Shown here piece by piece: positions 13,772 to 19,396 of a stretch of DNA of 19,396 bases. The translations under genes and the position numbers were made by a program. The notes under the pieces were generated by a model. The model did not search any database and was not told the DNA's origin. It was given only the letters and a program-made list of their open reading frames with translations. Each line of letters opens with the position of its first letter. Position 1 is the first letter of the stretch. Source of the stretch: an uncultured Senegalimassilia sp. (GTDB lineage: Bacteria > Actinomycetota > Coriobacteriia > Coriobacteriales > Eggerthellaceae); contig CAKUJT010000046.1 in assembly GCA_934661765.1 (NCBI GenBank), positions 1-19,396 of the forward strand, in the 5' to 3' direction.

Positions 13772-14011
13772 ATGGCGCGGCGGAAGGTGAAGACGGCGGT
13801 GGCGTCGTTTCATACTACCACTGACGCGCTCGCCTTCAAGCAGGCGGCCGTAGGCGAAGGGCTTCGCGGCCGCCTTGCGCCCATCCCGCGGCAGCTTTCC
13901 GCGGGGTGCGGCATGGCATGGCTCGAGCCAGAGGTTGCGGCGGAACTGCTGGACGACCTTGCGCAGCGCAGCGGCATTGAGCTCGAGCAGGCCGTCGTGC
14001 TCGAGCTATGA
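13772..14011 (+). CDS. DUF3343 putative Se/S carrier protein
   Basis: This 79-residue protein matches DUF3343: a short basic start, strand VASFHTTTDALAF, then the conserved APIPRQLSAGCGMAWLEP with C46 as the likely selenium- or sulfur-binding cysteine, and a C-terminal helix. Family members are about 70-90 residues and occur beside yedE and TusA-like genes. The ATG lies only three bases after the previous stop and has no clear ribosome site, so translation is probably coupled. The operon closes with a terminator 32 bases further on. selD, selA/B and a selenocysteine tRNA are not in this window. Confidence 0.87.
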   Translation: MARRKVKTAVASFHTTTDALAFKQAAVGEGLRGRLAPIPRQLSAGCGMAWLEPEVAAELLDDLAQRSGIELEQAVVLEL

Positions 14012-14042
14012 GCCTCGCGTACTTATATAAACGCGTCGAGGG

Positions 14043-14079
14043 GGGCGTGCTTCCGTGTGTGCGGGAGCATGCCCTTTTT
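14043..14079 (+). terminator. Terminator of the selenium/sulfur operon
   Basis: GGGCGTGCTTCC (14043-14054) pairs with GGGAGCATGCCC (14063-14074), twelve pairs including two G-U wobbles, loop of eight, followed directly by TTTTT. Confidence 0.88.
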
Positions 14080-14106
14080 GCGTTTGTGGCTTTCGGGCTG
14101 GATGCC

Positions 14107-14150
14107 GGGCTTGCCGGCGGGGGAGTGCGCCCGCCGGCAAGCCCTTCCTT
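14107..14150 (+). terminator. Second, very stable hairpin after the selenium/sulfur operon
   Basis: GGGCTTGCCGGCGGG (14107-14121) and CCCGCCGGCAAGCCC (14130-14144) form fifteen perfect pairs, followed by TTCCTTCATTCT. It may be a back-up terminator. The left arm plus one base (16-mer) also occurs at 95-110. The rest of the gap to 14324 holds only the acetamidase promoter. Confidence 0.55.
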
Positions 14151-14245
14151 CATTCTCCGTCTTCGCAGCGTCCCACGGCGTGCCCTTCCCCTTCGCCGCC
14201 TTTGGTCCCAGCCGCCGCGCTCGCTCCCCCGGGCCTCCGCCCGCC

Positions 14246-14275
14246 GTGGCATACCTGCGCCCGTTGGCGTACAAT
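14246..14275 (+). promoter_or_regulatory. Candidate promoter of the acetamidase-family gene
   Basis: GTGGCA (14246-14251), 18-base spacer, TACAAT (14270-14275). The -10 matches five of six and the -35 four of six positions. It lies about 50 bases before the start codon and after the hairpins that end the previous operon. Confidence 0.5.
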
Positions 14276-14324
14276 CGCTCGAAACGGCGGCAAGCCGCGT
14301 TCGCTACCATGAAGAGGGGGCATC

Positions 14325-15236
14325 ATGCAAATCATCACCGATCAGGTTTACGAATTCTCCAAGGACAACAAGCCTTGCGCCACGGCCAAGCCCGGCGAGG
14401 TGCTGCAGTTCAACACGCAGGACTGCTTCAGCAACCGCATTCCCGACGAGAACACCACCATGGCCGACCTGGATTACACCTACGGTTTCGCCAATCCCGC
14501 CGCGGGCCCCGTCTACATCGAGGGTGCCGAGCCCGGCGACGTGCTGGTGGTCGACATCTACGAGGTGAAGGTGGCCGACGAGGGCACCATCGCCACCGAC
14601 GACCATTGCGGCCCGCTGTTCGAGACCACCGGCTATCGCACCAAGAAGATCCCCATCAAGGACGGCATGGCCACGTTCAACCAGGTCAGCTTCCCGATCA
14701 ACCCCATGATCGGCGTCATCGGCACCGCGCCGTCCGGTCCCGATGTCATCGACGGCTTCGTGGGCAGCCATGGCGGCAACATGGACAACAAGAAGATCAC
14801 CAAGGGCACGCGCCTGTACTTCCCCGTGCGCGTCCCCGGCGCGCTTTTGCAGATGGGCGACGTGCACGCCACCATGGGCGACGCCGAGCTGTGCGGCACC
14901 GGCATCGAGATCCCCGCTGAAATCACCGTTCGCGTGCAGCTGGTGAAGGATTTCGAGCTGAACTGGCCGGTGCTCGAGACCTTCGGCCCCGACGGCAAGT
15001 GGTACGTGAACTGCAGCGGCACCCACTATGAGCAGGCCCTCATGAACGGCTCGAAGGAGCTGCAGCGTCTGCTGATGCGCGTCACCGGTTGGGATGCCGT
15101 GGAAACCTACATGTATATGTCCGTGCAAAGCGACGTCGAGGTGAGCCAGGGCTGCGAGCCGTGCGAGGTCGACGTGTCGCTGCGCATCGGGACGCCGAAG
15201 CTGTCCGAGTTCCCCGTTCTGATCCCGCAGCCGTAA
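14325..15236 (+). CDS. Acetamidase/formamidase family protein
   Basis: The 303-residue protein belongs to the FmdA/AmdA family, metal-dependent amidases that release ammonia from formamide, acetamide or similar small amides in the cytoplasm. Conserved blocks are NPAAGPVYIEGAEPGDVLVVDI (56-77 region), NPMIGVIGTAP, GSHGGNMDNKKITKGTRLYFPV and GDVHATMGDAELCGTGIE with its His and Asp/Glu candidates for metal binding. The C-terminal part contains paired cysteines (SQGCEPCEVD). Length is normal for the bacterial branch. GAGGGGG lies four to five bases before ATG and a promoter is proposed at 14246-14275. It is probably monocistronic. The true substrate is not readable; many family members with this label are untested. 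Confidence 0.9.
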   Translation: MQIITDQVYEFSKDNKPCATAKPGEVLQFNTQDCFSNRIPDENTTMADLDYTYGFANPAAGPVYIEGAEPGDVLVVDIYEVKVADEGTIATDDHCGPLFETTGYRTKKIPIKDGMATFNQVSFPINPMIGVIGTAPSGPDVIDGFVGSHGGNMDNKKITKGTRLYFPVRVPGALLQMGDVHATMGDAELCGTGIEIPAEITVRVQLVKDFELNWPVLETFGPDGKWYVNCSGTHYEQALMNGSKELQRLLMRVTGWDAVETYMYMSVQSDVEVSQGCEPCEVDVSLRIGTPKLSEFPVLIPQP

Positions 15237-15255
15237 ATCGTTCGGTCGTAGTTTC

Positions 15256-15475
15256 CGCAGCCGCGAGTGCCGGCTGGTAGGCCCACGGGCTGCGACGATC
15301 GTGCGCGGAGCCAGGGCGCTTCCGGTCAAAAGGCAAGGCCTGGCCGGATCACACCGCGTATTGCGCGAAACCTCATGCGTTCGCGCAACCGTTTATCGGT
15401 AGAAACATACCGTTCGCCTTAGTTGGCAGACACGAAAATGCCCGGCGGCTTTGGTGTCATCGATTTCGGTATCTT
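15256..15475 (+). other. Densely structured intergenic segment
   Basis: No gene is seen between the acetamidase stop and 15703, but hairpins follow one another: CGCAGCC/GGCTGCG (15256-15294), GCCAGG/CCTGGC (15310-15344), TTGCGCGAA/TTCGCGCAA (15361-15388, nine perfect pairs), and ACCG/CGGT competing with CGGTA/TACCG (15389-15413). They end in the terminator at 15480. It could be a 3' UTR, an independent small RNA or a leader of the permease gene. It matches no RNA family I recognise. Confidence 0.4.
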
Positions 15476-15479
15476 GTGT

Positions 15480-15515
15480 AAAATGCCCGGTTTCCCCAGG
15501 AAATCGGGCATTTTT
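15480..15515 (+). terminator. Strong intrinsic terminator upstream of the permease gene
   Basis: AAAATGCCCGGTTTCC (15480-15495) pairs with GGAAATCGGGCATTTT (15499-15514) with one G-U, loop of three, then TTTTTC overlap; it may act in both directions. An upstream copy AAAATGCCCGG at 15435-15445 can pair with the same right arm, so two alternative stems exist. It is 243 bases after the acetamidase stop and 188 before the permease start. Confidence 0.85.
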
Positions 15516-15703
15516 CGTACCCAGTGTGCATGTAAAGGTGCCTTTCAGCTCCAAAATGACGCACGGCGGCGCTAGGAATTGCCATATCCGCTCTACTCCT
15601 ACGCTTTAACGTGCTAGAGTACGGACTATTGCGTAGAGCCGGGAATCGCGCTCCTGGCCCTGCGCAATGCTTGTTTTCCCCGCAAGAAAGAAAGGAAAGG
15701 GAA

Positions 15704-17104
15704 ATGGCAGAGCAAAAAGCTCCGGCGAAGGGTAGCGCCGGGGACAACATCGAGCAGTTCGGCTACAAGCAGGAGCTGCGCCGCGGTATGGGCCTTTGGG
15801 ACGTGGTGATGTACGGCGTCCTGTTCATGGTCATCATCGCCCCGCAATCCATCTTCGGCTCCATCCAGCTGAACAGCCACGGCATGACGCCGCTGGTCTA
15901 CATCATCGGCTTCGTGGCCATCATGTTCACCGCCATGAGCTACATGCGCATGTCCGGTCGCTTCCCGATCGCCGGCTCCGTGTACTCCTACGTGCAGCGC
16001 GGCATCAACCCGCACGTCGGCTTCATCGCCGGCTGGCTGATCCTGCTGGACTACATTCTGGTCCCGTCCCTGCTCATCGTCATGGTCATGAACTGGGGCA
16101 CTGCGTTGATCCCCAACAGCCCGGCATGGCTGTGGGCAGTGGTCTTCATCGCGTTCAACACGTTCGTGAACATCCGCGGCATCCAGATGAGCCGCGGCGT
16201 TGACTGGGTCATCTTCGTCATCGAGGTTCTGGCCGTCATCGCGTTCATCGCGCTCGGCTGCAACTTCATCATGGGCGGCGGCGGCGCCGGTGCCTTCGTC
16301 CTCGACCCGATCTACCAGGAAGGCCAGGTCGACGCGCACTTCATCGCCGCCGGCATCTCGCTGGCCGCGCTTTCCTTCCTGGGCTTCGACGGCATGTCCA
16401 CGCTGGCTGAGGAAACCCACGAGCCCGAGAAGAACATCGGCCGCGGCATCCTGATCGCCCTGTGCGCCATCATCGTCGTGTTCGTCGCCCAGACCTACAT
16501 CGCCGCCATCGTGCAGCCCGACTGGGCCAACACCGACCCCGACATGGGCTTCTTCGATTCCGTCATGCTGGTGGGCGGCCCGGTCTTCTACAAGATCATG
16601 CTGGTCATCAACATCATCGCCATCGGCATCGCCAACATCATGAACGCCCAGATGGCCTCCTCGCGCCTGCTGTTCTCCATGGGCCGCGACGGCGTTATCC
16701 CGAAGGCGTTCGGCAAGGTTCACCCGAAGTACCAGACCCCCTGGTTCTCCGCCGTGTTCCTGGGCGTGGTCACCCTGTGCCTGTCCATCCCCATGGGCGA
16801 CAAGATGACCCAGCTCGCCGGCCTAGTGAACTTCGGTGCCCTGGCCTCGTTCATCCTGCTGAACTTCGCCGTGTTCCTGTTCTTCTTCATCCGCGAGAAG
16901 AAGCGCAACACCTTCGGCGACATTGTGAAGTACCTGATCTGCCCCTGGATCGGCATCGGCATCCTGGTGTACGTCTTCACCGGTTTCGAGACGATGACCT
17001 ACATCGTCGGCATCGTGTGGCTGATCATCGGCCTGATCGTCGGTGCCGTGAAGTCCAAGGGCTTCAAGGAGGTTCCCGAGGCGTTCAAGCACCTCGAGGT
17101 GTAG
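15704..17104 (+). CDS. APC-family amino acid/amine permease
   Basis: This 466-residue integral membrane protein has about twelve helices and the amino acid-polyamine-organocation fold (AA_permease_2 type). Recognisable segments are MVIIAPQSIFG in helix 1, MRMSGRFPIAGSVYSYVQRG before helix 3, GFIAGWLILLDY, and SFLGFDGMSTLAEETHEPEKNIGRG in the helix 6-7 loop, all typical of the family. The GRFPIAGSVYSYVQ region resembles putrescine and amino acid importers, but the substrate is not readable. The start at 15704 has AAAGGAAAGGG just upstream; longer in-frame starts add a non-hydrophobic tail that runs through noncoding sequence. A UspA-type gene follows after 208 bases, a pairing often seen with APC permeases. 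A leader with GCTCTAC/GTAGAGC (15590-15639) precedes it. Confidence 0.92.
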   Translation: MAEQKAPAKGSAGDNIEQFGYKQELRRGMGLWDVVMYGVLFMVIIAPQSIFGSIQLNSHGMTPLVYIIGFVAIMFTAMSYMRMSGRFPIAGSVYSYVQRGINPHVGFIAGWLILLDYILVPSLLIVMVMNWGTALIPNSPAWLWAVVFIAFNTFVNIRGIQMSRGVDWVIFVIEVLAVIAFIALGCNFIMGGGGAGAFVLDPIYQEGQVDAHFIAAGISLAALSFLGFDGMSTLAEETHEPEKNIGRGILIALCAIIVVFVAQTYIAAIVQPDWANTDPDMGFFDSVMLVGGPVFYKIMLVINIIAIGIANIMNAQMASSRLLFSMGRDGVIPKAFGKVHPKYQTPWFSAVFLGVVTLCLSIPMGDKMTQLAGLVNFGALASFILLNFAVFLFFFIREKKRNTFGDIVKYLICPWIGIGILVYVFTGFETMTYIVGIVWLIIGLIVGAVKSKGFKEVPEAFKHLEV

Positions 17105-17194
17105 CCGGTCTTTTGCTTGTGCGTAGGCGGTTCACCCGTCACGCACGCGAAACGTTACAACATGGCAACGCCGTTTGCGCGAGCGGCGTTTGCG

Positions 17195-17224
17195 GAAGCC
17201 CTGCGGCCATTGCTGCGGGGCTTC
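17195..17224 (+). terminator. Hairpin after the permease gene, possible terminator
   Basis: GAAGCCC (17195-17201) and GGGCTTC (17218-17224) pair perfectly with a partly paired inner loop. The tail TTGCTATAC is short in T, so termination is uncertain. A smaller hairpin AACGCCG/CGGCGTT lies at 17167-17190. Confidence 0.4.
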
Positions 17225-17225
17225 T

Positions 17226-17234
17226 TGCTATACT
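17226..17234 (+). promoter_or_regulatory. Extended -10 promoter of the uspA gene
   Basis: TGCTATACT combines an upstream TG with a -10 TATACT (17229-17234), five of six matches to TATAAT. No good -35 lies 16-18 bases upstream, as is common for extended -10 promoters. The leader would be about 70 bases. Confidence 0.45.
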
Positions 17235-17312
17235 GGGGATATAGCCTGGTAGGGAAGGGGATGCGGTGCGCCTTGCCTTGCCAGGTTCAACCGGTGAAAG
17301 AAGGGGGTTGCA

Positions 17313-17801
17313 ATGCTCTACGATGCCGTTATGGTCCCGTTCGACGGGTCAGATTCCGCCTGCGCGGCGCTTGACGAGGCCGTGCGCTTCGCGAAGGAGG
17401 ACGCCGGGCTTGCGCTGCACGTCGTCCAGATCGTCGACCTGGAACGAACCGCCGTGGCAAAGCTCGAGGCTCGCGGCGTGGATTTGACCGAAAGCGTCGT
17501 TCCCATGGGCATGCAAGAAGCCATGGAGGAGGCAACGGAGGAAGCGTCCGAGCGCCTGCATGCGCAGGTCGACGGGGTGATCCGCCCGCTCATGAACGAG
17601 AAGCGCGTCTGCCTGCTGCCCGAGGTGCACCCGGGTGACCAGATCGTGAAGTACGCGCAAGAGAACGGCTGCGGGCTCATCATCATGGGCAGCCGTGGTC
17701 TGGGCGCTCTGCGCGGCATGCTGGGCAGCGTGAGCAGCTATGTGCTGCGTGAGGCTCAGGTCCCCGTGCTGGTGGTGAAGGCTCCCGAGGACGAGGAATA
17801 G
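17313..17801 (+). CDS. Universal stress protein, UspA family
   Basis: The 162-residue protein is a single Usp domain: the first strand and loop MLYDAVMVPFDGSDSACAALDEAVRFA (D11 typical of nucleotide-binding Usps), central strand HVVQIVD, and GLIIMGSRGLGALRGMLGSVSSYVL near the C-terminus. The latter is the ATP-binding G-x2-G-xn-G-S motif, with eight residues between the second G and GS instead of the usual nine. A helical, acidic insertion rich in Glu (about 58-85) is also present. It likely binds ATP and acts in stress or starvation signalling in the cytoplasm. AAGAAGGGGG precedes the ATG. Position behind an APC permease suggests modulation of transport, an inference from gene order only. Confidence 0.92.
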   Translation: MLYDAVMVPFDGSDSACAALDEAVRFAKEDAGLALHVVQIVDLERTAVAKLEARGVDLTESVVPMGMQEAMEEATEEASERLHAQVDGVIRPLMNEKRVCLLPEVHPGDQIVKYAQENGCGLIIMGSRGLGALRGMLGSVSSYVLREAQVPVLVVKAPEDEE

Positions 17802-17810
17802 CCGGCGAAG

Positions 17811-17925
17811 CTGCCGCAGCGATAGGGCGTGTGCCTGCGCGGTTCTTGGGCGGGGCTGTCGCAGCGGAAAGACGCGCTGGGGCGGTTCTCGGGTGTGACG
17901 GCCGCAGCGGTTGAGCGCGTGCCCA
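17811..17925 (+). repeat. Degenerate tandem repeat between uspA and tRNA-Thr
   Basis: About two and a half units of 43-45 bases. CTGCCGCAGCG, CTGTCGCAGCG and GGCCGCAGCGG mark the unit starts (GCAGCG at 17816, 17861, 17904), and each of the first two contains a GCGGTTCT(T/C)GGG block. Function is unknown. The remainder of the gap to 18015 shows nothing further. Confidence 0.5.
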
Positions 17926-18015
17926 TGCGACTTTCGAGGGCTGCAACGTCAGGATGCAAGCCTGTGGAGAAACGGCGAATGCCCGCTCCTTCGCCCGAAA
18001 AGTTGCTTTTGCCCC

Positions 18016-18044
18016 TTGCGAAACGGCAGGCTCTTCGGTATAGT
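18016..18044 (+). promoter_or_regulatory. Promoter of tRNA-Thr
   Basis: TTGCGA (18016-18021), 17-base spacer, TATAGT (18039-18044). The tRNA begins 30 bases after the -10. This mirrors the initiator tRNA promoter at 11848-11876, with the same -10. Confidence 0.75.
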
Positions 18045-18073
18045 TCATATTCGCGCTTCGCAAGAAGCCGTGT

Positions 18074-18149
18074 GCCAACGTGGCTCAGCTGGTAGAGCAG
18101 CGCTCTCGTAAAGCGCAGGTCACCGGTTCGAATCCGGTCGTTGGCTCCA
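18074..18149 (+). tRNA. tRNA-Thr (CGT)
   Basis: A complete 76-base cloverleaf with encoded CCA. Acceptor GCCAACG pairs with CGTTGGC. The D arm is GCTCAGCTGGTAGAGC. The anticodon arm is GCGCT, CTCGTAA, AGCGC, giving anticodon CGT for the threonine codon ACG. The T arm is CCGGTTCGAATCCGG. The discriminator base is T. Confidence 0.96.
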
Positions 18150-18158
18150 CGAATGTAC

Positions 18159-18197
18159 GCGGGCTGGGCAGAAATGTCCGGCCTGCTTTCTTTTTTC
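18159..18197 (+). terminator. Terminator of tRNA-Thr
   Basis: GCGGGCTGGGCA (18159-18170) pairs with TGTCCGGCCTGC (18175-18186) through twelve pairs, three of them G-U, around a GAAA tetraloop, followed by TTTCTTTTTTC. Confidence 0.88.
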
Positions 18198-18213
18198 TCC
18201 AACCCTTTCCAAA

Positions 18214-18272
18214 CAAAAAGCGCGGCATCGGCTTCCATGCGATTCTCTCGCACAGGGCCGGCGCCGCGCTTT
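18214..18272 (-). terminator. Terminator of the murT-gatD gene
   Basis: AAAGCGCGGC (18217-18226) pairs perfectly with GCCGCGCTTT (18263-18272); read on the minus strand it is followed by TTTGTTTGG. It begins 11 bases after the stop codon. The loop is long (36 bases) and has its own partial pairing. Confidence 0.78.
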
Positions 18273-18283
18273 CTCGTTCGTCG

Positions 18284-19396
18284 CTACTTTGCTCCCAGCT
18301 TGTCGCACATGAAGGCGTTCGCAGCCTTCTCGGATGCATCGTCGAGCGGGGCCAGTTCGACCAGGGGCTGTCCGGTCCGCTTGGCGTTGCGCTCAAGCGC
18401 GCGGGCCAGCAGCCAGTCCGCGATCTGCGGGTTCTTGGCCAGAAGCGGGCCGTGCAGGTACGTGCCCAGCACGTTTTTGTAGCGCACGCCGTCCTGCTTG
18501 GTCTCCTCGTTGTTGCCCAGGCCCGTGTTGGAGACCACAGTGCCGAAGGGCTCCACGCCCTCGTCAAGGTACGTGCGGCCTGCATGGTTCTCGTAGCCCA
18601 CCACAGGCTCGCCGGCCAAGGGGCTGCGCAGTGCGATGTTGTTCACCAGTCGGTCGCCCGAGGTGCCGGGGCGTCCCGTGGTCATGCCCACCAGGCCCAG
18701 ACCGGGAACCTTCTCGCTGTCCACCAGCCACTCGCGGCCCAGCATCTGGTAGCTGCCGCAAATGGCCAGCAGCGGGCCCATGTCCTGCACGTACGCATCA
18801 AGCTGGTCGCGCATGGCCACGATGTCGGCGCTGGCCAGCTTCTGCTCGCGGTCGGGGCTGCCTCCCATCATGATCAGGTCGACGCCGGAAAGGTCGATGT
18901 CGTCGCCATGGTTCACGCGGCGGACCTCCGCGGAGATGCCGCGCCAGGCCAGGCGCTGCTGCAGCACGCGCACGTTGCCGCCGTCGCCGTACAGGTTCAG
19001 CAGGTCGGGGAACAGGTGCGCGATGACAACGGGGCTCTGACCGCTTGCCGCCCCTTCGCCGGCCGACGTGCCCTGCGTCCCGAAATCGCGCGGCGCGGGC
19101 GCTTCTCCCACGGCCGGCTCCACTTCGCCGCCTGCGGCAACGGCTGCGTCTAGCGCGGCCTTGCACCCCGGCAGCGACGTGTAGTTCGCGATGATGTACG
19201 CGCTCACCTCTTGCGGCTGCTGCGCGATGCGATGCAGCAGGTCGTCGGCGCTTTCAACGGTTTGGGCGTCGATACCGGCGTACTTCAGGCGCACGGCCAT
19301 GTCGCGTCCGCGGATGCCTCCGGCGTACGCCGTCAGCGGGCCCGCCTGCGCCAGCTCCTCGAAGTCGATGTCCCACAGCCACGACACGTCGCGCCC
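18284..19396 (-). CDS. gatD: MurT C-terminal domain fused to GatD glutaminase (lipid II isoglutaminyl synthase), 5' end outside the window
   Basis: The frame runs in from the right edge without a start. It begins with the MurT C-terminal domain (DUF1727): RDVSWLWDIDFEEL and GRDMAVRLKYAGI. After an Ala/Gly/Glu-rich linker of about 35 residues (roughly 83-117, counting from the GTG at 19387) comes a complete GatD glutaminase: VVIAHLFPDLLNLYGDGGN, MMGGSPDREQ, nucleophile C210 in LLAICGSYQMLG, GYENHAGRTYL, and H312 in YLHGPLLAKNP. MurT-GatD amidates the alpha-carboxyl of D-glutamate in lipid II to isoglutamine at the cytoplasmic membrane face. MurT and GatD are separate proteins in staphylococci and streptococci; no start codon with a ribosome site is seen between the domains here, so this is read as a fusion. 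The MurT Mur-ligase part must lie beyond the edge. Confidence 0.88.
   Translation of the reverse strand, partial: GRDVSWLWDIDFEELAQAGPLTAYAGGIRGRDMAVRLKYAGIDAQTVESADDLLHRIAQQPQEVSAYIIANYTSLPGCKAALDAAVAAGGEVEPAVGEAPAPRDFGTQGTSAGEGAASGQSPVVIAHLFPDLLNLYGDGGNVRVLQQRLAWRGISAEVRRVNHGDDIDLSGVDLIMMGGSPDREQKLASADIVAMRDQLDAYVQDMGPLLAICGSYQMLGREWLVDSEKVPGLGLVGMTTGRPGTSGDRLVNNIALRSPLAGEPVVGYENHAGRTYLDEGVEPFGTVVSNTGLGNNEETKQDGVRYKNVLGTYLHGPLLAKNPQIADWLLARALERNAKRTGQPLVELAPLDDASEKAANAFMCDKLGAK

Noticed and set aside
15611..15703. In-frame 31-residue extension of the APC permease
   Set aside because: It lacks a ribosome site, is unlike permease N-termini and runs through a leader with inverted repeats; ATG at 15704 has a strong site.
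17756..18585. Minus-strand frames with TGFEPVTCAL-like and NDRIRTGDL-like sequence
   Set aside because: These peptides come from reading the antisense of tRNA-Thr; this is a well-known false protein pattern.

Overview
The window is GC-rich (roughly 60% or more by eye) with dense, short-spaced genes. Protein similarity as I recall it points to a gut-type actinobacterium of the class Coriobacteriia (Eggerthella/Gordonibacter-like). Supporting signs are a PdxS/PdxT vitamin B6 pathway under a MocR-type regulator, a MurT/GatD cell-wall amidation enzyme, a lipobox lipoprotein, and a YedE/TusA-like/DUF3343 selenium-sulfur gene set. The genus is an inference; no rRNA gene is present to settle it.

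Layout: 1-374 has no convincing gene. 375-1565 is a class I/II PLP aminotransferase with a clear terminator. 1782-5218 is the pyridoxal phosphate locus: pdxR on the minus strand, divergent from pdxS and pdxT. The pdxR-pdxS gap carries a 16-base exact match to the ParB centromere consensus (parS). 5458-6798 (minus) is a membrane diguanylate cyclase with an intact GGDEF motif and I-site. 6799-7177 is a gene-free stretch with three copies of a 23-base REP-like element, two of them forming a long inverted pair. 7178-8863 (minus) is a two-gene operon: a D-amino-acid-type aminotransferase followed by a DUF4392 (D-glutamate cyclase-like) protein. 8979-10514 (minus) is an alanine/glycine:cation symporter with a leader that can fold in alternative ways over its ribosome binding site. 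A small ORF and an orphan lipoprotein follow.

11717-11793 (minus) is initiator tRNA-Met with its own promoter and terminator. 11794-12409 is a repeat-rich gap. 12410-14011 is a three-gene selenium/sulfur trafficking operon (YedE permease, TusA-like carrier, DUF3343 carrier) ending in terminator hairpins. 14325-15236 is an acetamidase/formamidase-family enzyme. 15237-15703 is a strongly structured gap ending in a terminator. 15704-17801 is an APC amino-acid/amine permease followed by a UspA stress protein. 18074-18149 is tRNA-Thr(CGT). 18284 to the right edge (minus) is the end of a gene in which the MurT C-terminal domain is fused to GatD.

Themes: PLP enzymes and PLP synthesis occur together. 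D-glutamate appears twice, as likely product and substrate of the 7.2-8.9 kb operon and as the residue amidated by MurT-GatD. No single feature is clearly a wholly new system. The best leads are the parS match in the pdx control region, the MurT-GatD fusion, the D-glutamate operon, the structured leaders at 10.5 and 15.3 kb, and the REP-like pair.
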